This document shows, one piece after another, positions 1 through 5,979 of a DNA stretch of 6,676 nt. The notes beneath the pieces were generated by a model. It had not been told where the DNA came from and made no database searches. It saw only the letters and a program-made list of their open reading frames with translations. The first letter of the stretch is position 1. Each line of letters begins with the position of its first letter. The position numbers and the translations under genes were made by a program. Location of the stretch: contig JAUVKO010000123.1 of assembly GCA_030596225.1 (NCBI GenBank), positions 1 through 6,676 of the forward strand, read 5' to 3'. The stretch comes from Fidelibacterota bacterium (GTDB lineage Bacteria; Fidelibacterota; UBA8477; JABMPR01).

Positions 1-1
1 C

Positions 2-49
2 CGCAAAGAGTTCCCGGAGGTCAGAAAGGATTATACTGAGGAAGAGTAG
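2..49 (+). CDS. 3' end of an unidentified gene (partial)
   Basis: Reading from base 2 gives 15 codons ending in TAG at 47-49; the peptide ends RKEFPEVRKDYTEEE. The charged, acidic tail looks like an ordinary protein C-terminus. The other two forward frames give less protein-like sequence, one stopping at TGA (37-39) and one running on to TAA near 84. Too little is visible to name a family. If real, the gene runs in the same direction as the DUF3467 gene, with a 132-bp gap that holds an inverted repeat, so co-transcription is possible but not shown. Confidence 0.45.
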   Translation, partial: RKEFPEVRKDYTEEE

Positions 50-69
50 AGTTCATACTGCCGTATTTA

Positions 70-152
70 ATACCAATTGTACTTAAAAAGAGTCTATATG
101 AATTCAAAAGATGAAGAATGCATAGATTGTTTTGAGGTGTAATTGGTATAAG
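70..152. repeat. Inverted repeat with TACCAATT ends (MITE-like or regulatory)
   Basis: ATACCAATT at 70-78 is matched in inverted orientation by AATTGGTAT at 141-149, framing about 80 bp of AT-rich DNA between the left partial gene and the DUF3467 gene. The left arm plus its flank, ATACCAATTGTACTT (70-84), recurs exactly at 3707-3721, and in both copies AATTCAAAA follows at nearly the same distance (101-109 and 3737-3745). A dispersed, non-coding, intergenic repeat is the simplest reading; a small non-autonomous element or a shared regulatory site are both possible. Confidence 0.55.
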
Positions 153-181
153 TCAGACTTTAACCTAACAGGGGAGCTCGT

Positions 182-499
182 ATGGATACCAAGAAAAAGG
201 CAGCCCAACAGATACAAATACAGGTCAATGAAAAAGTAGCAGATGGTGAATACGCGAATCTGGCTATTATCACGCATTCAGGTGCCGAATTTGTTTTGGA
301 TTTTGTGCGTGTCATGCCCGGATCACCCAAGGCTAATGTTCAGTCAAGAATTATTATGACACCCAGCCATACGAAAGCCTTGATGAGAGCCCTTGAACAA
401 AATATCACCAAGTATGAAACAGAACACGGTGAGATCAAGATGCCTGACCCCATGGCTTTTCCGGGTATGAAACCTGGATCTCAGACTATGCCTAATTAG
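182..499 (+). CDS. DUF3467 family small protein
   Basis: This 105 aa protein matches DUF3467, a family of about 100 aa proteins of unknown function, recognised from remembered family sequence. The characteristic blocks are QIQIQVNEKVADGEYANLA (about residues 10-28), then THSGAEFVLDFVRVMPG (about 31-47) and a C-terminal helix RIIMTPSHTKALMRALEQN (about 56-74) ending near KYE. The last 20 residues are Pro- and Met-rich and probably disordered. There is no signal peptide or membrane segment, so it is expected to be cytoplasmic. The ATG at 182 has a good ribosome binding site, GGGGAG, eight bases upstream. The gene is followed by a strong terminator, so its transcript ends here. No partner can be inferred from the neighbours; the biochemical role is unknown. 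Confidence 0.9.
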   Translation: MDTKKKAAQQIQIQVNEKVADGEYANLAIITHSGAEFVLDFVRVMPGSPKANVQSRIIMTPSHTKALMRALEQNITKYETEHGEIKMPDPMAFPGMKPGSQTMPN

Positions 500-521
500 G
501 CTTCACTAACAATTCTATTGT

Positions 522-547
522 GAAAAGGGTCCCTAGGGACCCTTTTT
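522..547. terminator. Palindromic, probably bidirectional intrinsic terminator
   Basis: Bases 523-546 form a perfect 24-base palindrome, half-site AAAAGGGTCCCT, giving a GC-rich hairpin core (GGGTCCC with GGGACCC) and an A-tract/T-tract on either side. It lies 24 bp after the DUF3467 stop and, on the other strand, about 60 bp after the selD stop. The symmetric A and T tracts make it suitable for both converging genes. Confidence 0.85.
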
Positions 548-605
548 GTTATAACACTGTTCATTTTTTCATAACAAATTTGTCTCTGCTCATTAGTTCT
601 AGATA

Positions 606-1661
606 TTATTGTAAAGAAATTCGCGGTTCAAAACTACTGCTGCTAATCTCTCCGATAATTCTGGCTTGCTCCACGCCATTCGTATGAAGATCCTCCAATA
701 GTGCTTGAGCAGATTCGGACGGGGAGCTTATGAGCAATCCGCCAGAGGTTTGGGCGTCGACTACCACCAACTCTATTAACTTGGAAATATCAGTTCCTAC
801 AGCAACACGCGGTTTGTAGAATTTACGATTCGCTAAAAGACCACCAGGCACAACTTTTTGCTCTGCCCATTCCAGAGTGCCGGGAAGTATAGGTAATTGA
901 TCAACAAAGATTCGGGCATCCATAAAACTGGCATCCAATATTTCCAGAAGGTGCCCTACCAATCCAAATCCGGTAACATCAGTCATTGCGTTGATCTGAT
1001 AATTGACTGCAATCTCAGCAGCATACTTATTTAGCCGGATCATGCTTTGGGTCATAGCGTCTACCTGATCAGGAGTTGCGATCTTTTGTTTCAAGGCTGT
1101 GGCAACAATTCCTGTCCCCAGTGCTTTGGTGAGGATTAATGCGTCACCTGGTTGAGCACCTTTATTCGAAATGATCTTGTCAGGGTGTACCACACCGGTG
1201 ACTGAGAGCCCATATTTGAGTTCATCATCTTTGATAGAATGCCCTCCGGCAAGAACAGCTCCGGATTCATTGATCTTATCGAGCCCACCACGTAGAATAT
1301 CTTTCAGAATGCTATTGTCCAGATCATCAACAGGAAATCCAACAATGTTCAAGGCTATGATAGGTCTTGCACCCATTGCATAGATATCGCTGAAAGCATT
1401 GGCAGCTGTAATCTGCCCAAAGGTAAAGGGATCATCTACGATGGGTGTAAAGAAGTCCAAAGATTGGACAATAGCAATGTCGTCGCTGAGCTTGTACACA
1501 GCGCTGTCATCGCGATGGTCTAGGCCCACCAACAGATCAGGGTGCGACTTAATGTCGATACCGCAAAGAATGTCGTCCAGGTCCCCTGGACCGATCTTCC
1601 CGGCTCAGCCGGCGGCTTTGACTTTAGCGGTCAGATTTATTTCTAAGCTCTTTGTCATCAT
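606..1661 (-). CDS. selD: Selenide, water dikinase SelD, selenocysteine-containing
   Basis: SelD makes selenophosphate from selenide and ATP, the selenium donor for selenocysteine and selenouridine synthesis. From ATG at 1661 the frame gives 351 codons, about the usual SelD length, with one internal TGA (1605-1607) at residue 19. The context is KAAG-U-AGKIGPGDLDD, which aligns with the E. coli active site GAGCGCK; U19 replaces catalytic Cys17 and K22 matches Lys20. Further family motifs follow: HRDDSAVY (49-56), SLDFFTPIVDDPFTFG, NAFSDIYAMGARP, AGGHSI, AMTDVTGFGLVGH and DAQTSGGLL. A conventional ORF starts only at TTG 1532 and loses the whole catalytic N-terminus. A second ATG at 1658 is an alternative start; neither has a clear Shine-Dalgarno sequence. 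The gene is divergent from the GH13 gene and converges on the 522-547 terminator. Reading the TGA as a nonsense mutation is unlikely, because it sits exactly at the catalytic residue and both flanks are conserved. Confidence 0.95.
1574..1604 (-). promoter_or_regulatory. Candidate bacterial SECIS hairpin in selD
   Basis: Bacterial SECIS elements lie in the coding sequence immediately 3' of the UGA. Here, 13 nt after the UGA, the mRNA contains GUCCAGG-GGA-CCUGGAC (plus-strand 1575-1591), a perfect 7-bp stem with a purine loop containing G, at a distance where SelB-binding apical stem-loops occur. The UGA itself is flanked by CCGGC and GCCGG, which could pair around it. The fold is read by eye; SelB binding is inferred. 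Confidence 0.65.
1605..1607 (-). other. selD: In-frame UGA selenocysteine codon of selD
   Basis: The plus strand reads TCA, so the minus-strand codon is TGA, codon 19 from ATG 1661. Conserved SelD residues are encoded in the same frame on both sides (KAAG before, AGKIGPG after). The position equals the Cys/Sec site of known SelD proteins, where selenocysteine is an established variant. Decoding requires SelA/SelB and tRNA-Sec elsewhere in the genome; they are not in this window. Confidence 0.93.
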
Positions 1662-1726
1662 CTGAAATTAATCTTGTGATTTCCTGAGCCAATGGCAAAA
1701 AACACTTTTTAAGCAATGATTTTATA

Positions 1727-1755
1727 TTGAAAAAGTCACTTCCCCGGCCTATGCT
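1727..1755 (+). promoter_or_regulatory. Putative sigma-70-type promoter of the GH13 gene
   Basis: TTGAAA (1727-1732) and TATGCT (1750-1755) are separated by 17 bp, resembling -35 and -10 boxes. The expected start of transcription would be about 1761-1763, which coincides with the ATG at 1761. No ribosome binding site is visible before either candidate start codon, which fits a leaderless transcript. The -10 box matches only partly, so this is a moderate prediction. Confidence 0.4.
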
Positions 1756-3596
1756 TGAGCATGGTGAAAAGATTTATTCATAAATTTATTGCCGTTCTCA
1801 TTCTGCTCAGCGGGACTGGGTGCAGCATTCACACTGAAATAGACTCAGCAGAGATCATGTATTTTATTCTCATTGATCGCTTTGTAGATGGTGATCCAAC
1901 TAATAATATGGGCTATACTCCCGATAGTTATTTACTCTATGACGGGAAAAATCCACAAGCACTCAAACATTATCAGGGCGGTGATTTAGCCGGGATCACC
2001 CAAAGTCTGGATAGCATCAAAGCTCTGGGCTTCACCATGATCTGGATCTCTCCCTTTCTGGACAATTCCAATACTGACTACGTTGGTTGGTGGCCTTACC
2101 ATGGCTATCATCCTATTGACTTTTACAAGGTTGACGAACATTATGGCAGCTTAGAAGATCTCAAGCTGCTGGTCAGAACTGCCCATGAAAAAGATCTAAA
2201 AATCATTTTTGATATGCCCTTCAATCAAACGGCTGCTGATCATCCATGGGTTGAAGAGGAAGCTAAACAGAAGTGGTTTCATTATGATCCGAACAGGCAG
2301 CCCTATGAGATTTCTAATTGGTTCGACCAAGTCCAGATTGAGCGTGGTGAATTACATGGTCTTCCTGATCTGGCCCAGGAAAATCCTCAAGTCAGTGACT
2401 ACCTTTATGATGTCTCAAAATATTGGATTGAAGAAACCGGATGTGATGGTTTTCGCCTGGATGCTGTTAAACATATCCCCATGGATTTCTGGAGGGATTA
2501 CAACGCAAAGATCAAGGCCTTGGCAGGTCCGGACTTCCTGTTATTGGGGGAGGTCTTTTGGGGAGAGGCTGAGCGAATTGGTCCCTATGTAGAGCTGGGA
2601 TTTGATCTCCTGTTTGATATCCCGGGCTATTACACCATCAGAAATACTTTTAACAAGGGTGGCTCCATAAAAGACCTCTCTGAATTTTATCAGGCCACCG
2701 AGCAAGTCCTTGGCTCCACTGCTTTGGCAACATTGATAGATAACCACGACGTACCCAGGTTTAATGTTGGATTAGATAAAACTTCTTGGCAGAAACAGCT
2801 CCTGGCTTTGGGGTGGCTCATGACTTCCCCGGGTTTACCGGTGATCTATTATGGAACTGAATTTGGGATGCAGGGCTATCCCACTAGTGATGCGCATGGT
2901 GAACCACAAGACTATCTGAATCGTAAGTCTTACCCCTTGAATCCAGATGTTGAGCAGGAATACAGACGGTCTCAATTCACGGAATTGACTAAACTTCGGC
3001 ACCGATATACCGCCTTCTCCTCTGGAATGTTCAGGGAAATCTATAAGGATTGGTCTGTTTATGCCTATCTAAGATTTCTTCCTCAGGAAAGACATTTAGT
3101 GGTGTTGAACAATGCTGCTACGGAGGAATGTCTTTCCATTCCTATACCGGAAGGTGTACAGATCAATAAAGTTGAACGGATCTATGGGAAGGCTGCACTA
3201 CGCTTGGAAGAAGCTGAACTCCGGCTGCATTTGCCCCCCAATAGTCTATCTGTCTGGCAGTTTAACGGTTTGGTGGATTCAAGTATATCAACTCGAGTAG
3301 ATTTTAGCGATCGCTTGTCAGAAGATTATAAAAAAATTCGTTTATTTTTCCTTGATCCGGAATCAGCAGTAACACAGCTGCAAGTAGCCGGCGATTTCAA
3401 TAATTGGACCCCTCAGGAGTATCGCGGTTTTCGAATAGGTGACACTTTAATTGTGGAAGTTCCCCTTAAACCGGGTATCTATAATTACAAATTTGTGTTG
3501 AATGGCAGCACCTGGCTCGCTGATCCCAATGCAGTTGAATTTTCCATAGATCCTTATGGTGGTCAGAACAGTGTTTTGAGGATTACAGCTGACTGA
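1755..3596 (+). CDS. GH13 alpha-amylase-type glucan hydrolase, lipoprotein-like, with C-terminal CBM48-like domain
   Basis: This 613 aa protein (from TTG 1755; 611 aa from ATG 1761, which I prefer) is predicted to cleave alpha-glucosidic bonds in starch, glycogen or maltodextrins. Residues 4-23 are a basic then hydrophobic segment ending SGTGC, a lipobox-like site although Gly at -3 is not canonical; Cys23 could be the lipidated residue. The GH13 barrel starts at MYFILIDRFVDGD (35-47) and continues through HYQGGDLAGI. Catalytic residues are visible: nucleophile D236 in GFRLDAV, acid/base E266 in LLGEVFWG, and D332 in IDNHDVPRF. Region I reads DMPFNQ (153-158), with Gln158 where His is usual. 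After a beta-sandwich domain (about 440-505) comes a CBM48/AMPK-type domain (about 527-611) keeping W551, K579, W587 and N605, equivalent to the glycogen-contacting residues of AMPK beta. The gene stands alone and diverges from selD. Exact specificity (amylase, neopullulanase or cyclomaltodextrinase type) cannot be told. Confidence 0.9.
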   Translation: MSMVKRFIHKFIAVLILLSGTGCSIHTEIDSAEIMYFILIDRFVDGDPTNNMGYTPDSYLLYDGKNPQALKHYQGGDLAGITQSLDSIKALGFTMIWISPFLDNSNTDYVGWWPYHGYHPIDFYKVDEHYGSLEDLKLLVRTAHEKDLKIIFDMPFNQTAADHPWVEEEAKQKWFHYDPNRQPYEISNWFDQVQIERGELHGLPDLAQENPQVSDYLYDVSKYWIEETGCDGFRLDAVKHIPMDFWRDYNAKIKALAGPDFLLLGEVFWGEAERIGPYVELGFDLLFDIPGYYTIRNTFNKGGSIKDLSEFYQATEQVLGSTALATLIDNHDVPRFNVGLDKTSWQKQLLALGWLMTSPGLPVIYYGTEFGMQGYPTSDAHGEPQDYLNRKSYPLNPDVEQEYRRSQFTELTKLRHRYTAFSSGMFREIYKDWSVYAYLRFLPQERHLVVLNNAATEECLSIPIPEGVQINKVERIYGKAALRLEEAELRLHLPPNSLSVWQFNGLVDSSISTRVDFSDRLSEDYKKIRLFFLDPESAVTQLQVAGDFNNWTPQEYRGFRIGDTLIVEVPLKPGIYNYKFVLNGSTWLADPNAVEFSIDPYGGQNSVLRITAD

Positions 3597-3617
3597 TCAG
3601 TTTTCTCAATCCGGGGA

Positions 3618-3706
3618 AAGAAGATTAGTTATGTCCATACTAATTGTTTGATCATTTGCCAAACGATTAATCTCATGTAATCGCTTTTTGTTTAACTGAT
3701 CTTCTT
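3618..3706. repeat. Large imperfect inverted repeat downstream of the GH13 gene
   Basis: AAGAAGATTAGTTA (3618-3631) is complemented by TAACTGATCTTCTT (3693-3706) at 13 of 14 positions, enclosing about 60 bases. Inside are two smaller stems, GTTTG/CAAAC (3646-3664) and CGATTA/TAATCG (3664-3683). The structure ends where the TACCAATT repeat begins. It may be a structured 3' UTR or a small palindromic repeat; its function is unknown. Confidence 0.5.
3661..3692 (+). terminator. Weak intrinsic terminator candidate after the GH13 gene
   Basis: CGATTA (3664-3669) pairs with TAATCG (3678-3683) around an 8-base loop and is followed by CTTTTTGTTT. The stem is short and AT-rich but is preceded by AAA that can pair with the T-tract. 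It lies about 70 bp after the GH13 stop codon, the only T-tailed hairpin I see there. Confidence 0.4.
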
Positions 3707-3765
3707 ATACCAATTGTACTTCCAAATGGCATTATAAATTCAAAATATTTTTTCGTTTATCAATC
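3704..3765. repeat. Second, one-sided copy of the TACCAATT repeat, cut by the IS
   Basis: CTTATACCAATT (3704-3715) is the exact reverse complement of the right arm at 141-152, and ATACCAATTGTACTT plus the later AATTCAAAA match the left half of the 70-152 element. No AATTGGTAT partner follows before the insertion sequence begins at 3766, nor just after it ends. The copy therefore looks truncated at the IS junction. Confidence 0.5.
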
Positions 3766-3785
3766 TTGACGCCCCCGTAAAAAGT
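3766..3785 (+). repeat. IS left terminal inverted repeat
   Basis: TTGACGCCCCCGTAAAAAGT, the transposase-distal end of the element. It differs from the other end by one base (C against T at position 10). The 142 bp between this repeat and the transposase stop codon contain no gene I can support. Confidence 0.9.
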
Positions 3786-3802
3786 ATTTTGCGATTTTCG
3801 CA
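3777..3802 (-). terminator. Possible transposase terminator at the IS edge
   Basis: On the minus strand TGCGA-AAA-TCGCA (3802-3790) can form a 5-bp stem, followed after a few bases by ACTTTTTAC lying within the inverted repeat. The stem is short and the T-run is not adjacent, so this is a weak candidate. Confidence 0.25.
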
Positions 3803-3927
3803 TCATTTTGCCGCCAAAAACCATTTGTTGTCTGATTTATCCACAACAACCCCAAGATCTCCCAGATTTGCTCAAATGGTCTTTATCAAGCTTTCCACAA
3901 TACAATATTTTGCTCAAAATGCTCATC

Positions 3928-5538
3928 CTAACCCACCTGAGGAAGCATTTCTGCGCCACTCAGGACATAATTTGTAGTTCTAAACATATTAACTGCCAGA
4001 ACTTTCATTGTCTCAGCAAAACTCATACGCTTCAGCCCCCGGTATCTAAGTTTCCTTGCTCCAGTTTGACTTATTACTCTAGAGATGGATGCTTCTACTC
4101 CAGCTCGCATATTGTATTTTGCCTTGAACTCATCAGTTTGCTCATATTCTTTGCGCAGCCAAAGTTTTATTACCTTCTCCGTATATGGCAACAGATAGAA
4201 GCTTTTGCCCTTCTTTACACGACACTGTGACTGTAGGGGACATTGAGTACATACATCCTTTTTCCACAATGCTGTCTTACTACCTTTACGTTTGTTATTT
4301 CTGGTTTTATGTGGAGCTTCTCCAGCAGGGCAGCTGACAATATCGTAATCTTGATTAAACTCAAAGCCATGGAAGTCATCACGACCTCTTTTACCATATA
4401 CCGGAGCAATCAGTTCGGTACCACCTGCTTCGGCTAACTCAACATTATCCTGGCTTCCATATAAAGTATCTGCTGCTAATGCTTCCGGACGATTGCTGCG
4501 TTTACTTACATCTTCCAGAGCTGGCTCAACCGCGTTGGCATCATGCTTATGGGCTGGCTCAACTGCTACATGTGTAAATAAATCCAGACGGTGAGCAGTA
4601 TCTTTGTTCTTAGCTTTCTCAGTATGGGTCTCCATGACCTGAATCTGATAACCCTGACCCTTATGGCCATCATAGCCGGCATCTACATCTGAAGGGTTCT
4701 GTAAACTGTCCGTAGGAACATCCTGGTTTGCTACAACACTCACCTGTTTATCTGAATCTACCTGACAATGCTCACCAAACACGCGCTCCATTAATCCATA
4801 ACTATATAACCCGATTACAGCTTCATTGTCAGAAAATAAACTGATTAACTCGTACAGATCATGAGCTATCTCCTCTAAACGGGGCCGAGTCTCTGAAGGC
4901 TTTACCTCTCCAAAATAGCCCTTACCAGTTTCATCCAGATAACGGTCTCTAAAGCGCTCATCAAGATCATCATACAGCTCTGGGTAATGACGCTTGCAAT
5001 TCCTTAAGAACCGGGTGATCACACGAGATAGAATCCGAACCCGACCCAACTTGGCCATATTTGAATTAACGTGGACACTGTCCATGCGTTGTCGACTCGT
5101 ATCCACATCAAAGTGTTCTATCAGATGGTCCACTATTGTATTGAATATGTCGCGACCTGCTTCGGTTCCGGTCAACAGGTTACGAACATTCCACAAGGTA
5201 CGCTCTGAAATGACCTGGTCATCTACATCGTAATTATTTAATGCATAATGCCATTGCTGATTGAAAGCTAATTCTTCCAGAGTGCGCTGGTCAGTAAGAT
5301 CAAAAAACTGTTGGAGTATTACAGCACCCATAACATTATAGAGTTCCTTGCTGGGGCGACCCATTGTTGTGGAATAATTCCGGGAAAGCCACTCTATTGG
5401 TAAATTGGGCAGGATATGTCTTTGGAATACGCCGGCCCAGGTCTTTTTAAGCAGATTCACTTTACGCTCACTGAGACTACCTTTCCAGGCTGGCATTCCG
5501 TCAAATGTAAGCTGATTCCGGTCTTTTATCTTTTGCAC
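3928..5538 (-). CDS. IS transposase, DDE type, IS1182-like
   Basis: This 536 aa protein should catalyse cutting and joining of the IS ends. The N-terminal third (about 60-125) with GRPSKELYNVMGAVILQQFF and RTLEELAFNQQWHYAL resembles the DUF772 transposase N-terminal domain. Probable catalytic acids are D153 (RMDSVHV), D357 (LAADTLYGS) and E482 (MRAGVEASISR), the last in the helix typical of IS4/IS5-related DDE enzymes. Between D357 and E482 a Cys cluster (C403, C430, C433, C439) resembles a zinc-binding insert seen in IS1182-type transposases. Start is GTG at 5538, chosen because AGGGCG (5550-5545) lies six bases upstream and a consensus promoter lies before it. The frame is uninterrupted from start to stop, so the enzyme may be functional. 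Family placement comes from remembered motif patterns. Confidence 0.92.
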   Translation of the reverse strand: MQKIKDRNQLTFDGMPAWKGSLSERKVNLLKKTWAGVFQRHILPNLPIEWLSRNYSTTMGRPSKELYNVMGAVILQQFFDLTDQRTLEELAFNQQWHYALNNYDVDDQVISERTLWNVRNLLTGTEAGRDIFNTIVDHLIEHFDVDTSRQRMDSVHVNSNMAKLGRVRILSRVITRFLRNCKRHYPELYDDLDERFRDRYLDETGKGYFGEVKPSETRPRLEEIAHDLYELISLFSDNEAVIGLYSYGLMERVFGEHCQVDSDKQVSVVANQDVPTDSLQNPSDVDAGYDGHKGQGYQIQVMETHTEKAKNKDTAHRLDLFTHVAVEPAHKHDANAVEPALEDVSKRSNRPEALAADTLYGSQDNVELAEAGGTELIAPVYGKRGRDDFHGFEFNQDYDIVSCPAGEAPHKTRNNKRKGSKTALWKKDVCTQCPLQSQCRVKKGKSFYLLPYTEKVIKLWLRKEYEQTDEFKAKYNMRAGVEASISRVISQTGARKLRYRGLKRMSFAETMKVLAVNMFRTTNYVLSGAEMLPQVG

Positions 5539-5561
5539 TAAATACGCCCTATCATGTTGTT

Positions 5562-5591
5562 ATTATAGACGCTTAAAGCTAATTATTTCAA
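5562..5591 (-). promoter_or_regulatory. Transposase promoter
   Basis: On the minus strand TTGAAA (5591-5586) and a consensus TATAAT (5567-5562) are separated by 18 bp. The predicted transcription start, about 5555, leaves a short leader carrying the AGGGCG ribosome binding site before GTG 5538. The promoter lies wholly inside the IS, so the transposase does not depend on host promoters. Confidence 0.75.
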
Positions 5592-5655
5592 CGCCGAAAG
5601 CAAGAAAAATATCATTGTAAGCGCCATTATTATTAACTACTTATACTAATCCAAG

Positions 5656-5675
5656 ACTTTTTACGAGGGCGTCAA
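5656..5675 (-). repeat. IS right terminal inverted repeat
   Basis: Reads TTGACGCCCTCGTAAAAAGT on the minus strand. On the plus strand its outer part contains GAGGGCG (5665-5671), which resembles a Shine-Dalgarno sequence six bases before TTG 5678, so the IS end could by chance supply translation initiation to the gene remnant beside it. Confidence 0.9.
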
Positions 5676-5677
5676 AT

Positions 5678-5968
5678 TTGAAGATTTTATGTAATGAGAT
5701 CGAAGAACAGCTTTTGGTAAACGGTAAGCGTAAGATCAACCTGGATATTGGCTATCTGGATTTCCATAAAATGGTGCTGGCCTCAGCTAAGTATAATAGC
5801 CAAAAGATTTACTTGAAGCATGGGATTTATGCTGATCTGACCCTCACTTTTGAGAGTGGTCAGTTTTGTCCGGTTGAGAATACATTTCCTGATTTTAAAT
5901 CAGGACAGTATAATGAGGTTCTTCTGAGTTTCCGAAATATCTACAAATCACAACTTAAAATATTGTAG
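5678..5968 (+). pseudogene. 5'-truncated DUF4416 family gene
   Basis: The 96 codons match the C-terminal half of DUF4416, a family of about 180 aa proteins of unknown function. Recognisable blocks are LKILCNEIEEQ at the very start, NGKRKINLDIGYL (about 16-28), MVLASAKYNSQKIYLKHGIYADLTL and TFPDFKSGQY, ending with a KSQLKIL tail. In intact members, by memory, roughly 90 residues precede the first block. Here the conserved sequence begins within three bases of the IS right repeat, so the gene was cut at the IS junction. The missing 5' part is not to the left of the IS: 3597-3765 encodes nothing similar. TTG 5678 is more likely an original internal Leu codon than a true start, although the SD-like GAGGGCG in the IS end could allow a short product. 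Probably non-functional. Confidence 0.85.
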
Positions 5969-5979
5969 ATTAATATTTA

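Larger units (their letters stand above)
3766..5675. mobile_element. Complete insertion sequence, IS1182-like, 1,910 bp
   Basis: The ends are inverted repeats: left TTGACGCCCCCGTAAAAAGT (3766-3785) and right, read inward on the minus strand, TTGACGCCCTCGTAAAAAGT (5675-5656), 19 of 20 bases identical. Between them is one intact DDE transposase gene on the minus strand, with its own promoter. A few outer bases (CAA at 3761-3763 and its complement at 5678-5680) also pair, so the exact tip is uncertain by up to 5 bp. No direct target duplication is visible in the flanks. Length, single-ORF layout and transposase resemble the IS1182 family; an ISNCY-type group is the alternative. The uninterrupted transposase and well-kept ends suggest a recent, possibly active copy. 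Confidence 0.9.

Noticed and set aside
606..1532. selD starting at TTG 1532 as a 308 aa protein
   Set aside because: It would lack the catalytic Sec and Lys. The frame upstream, read through TGA 1605-1607, encodes conserved SelD N-terminal sequence up to ATG 1661.
1171..1665. Plus-strand open frames of 70 and 88 codons opposite selD
   Set aside because: They are antisense to conserved selD codons, have low-complexity Ser/Pro/Arg composition, and have no family resemblance.
2209..2747. Open frames inside the GH13 gene, both strands
   Set aside because: They overlap codons for the GH13 catalytic motifs and have no recognisable domain.
3789..4437. Plus-strand open frames in the left part of the IS
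   Set aside because: They lie antisense to the transposase or in the IS end, and are rich in His/Ser/Cys as expected for shadow translations. No passenger gene is supported.
5615..5647. Outward promoter at the IS right end (TTGTAA ... TATACT)
   Set aside because: The spacer is 21 bp, too long for a usual sigma-70 promoter, and no better -35 box lies at 16-18 bp.
5640..5651. CTTATACTAATC near the IS right end as a third copy of the TACCAATT repeat
   Set aside because: Only 10 of 12 bases match and the flanking sequence does not align. It lies inside the IS, so it is probably coincidental.
3755..5690. Target-site duplication flanking the IS
   Set aside because: Left flank TTTATCAATC and right flank ATTTGAAGAT share no direct repeat at the junction, even allowing the tip to shift by up to 5 bp.
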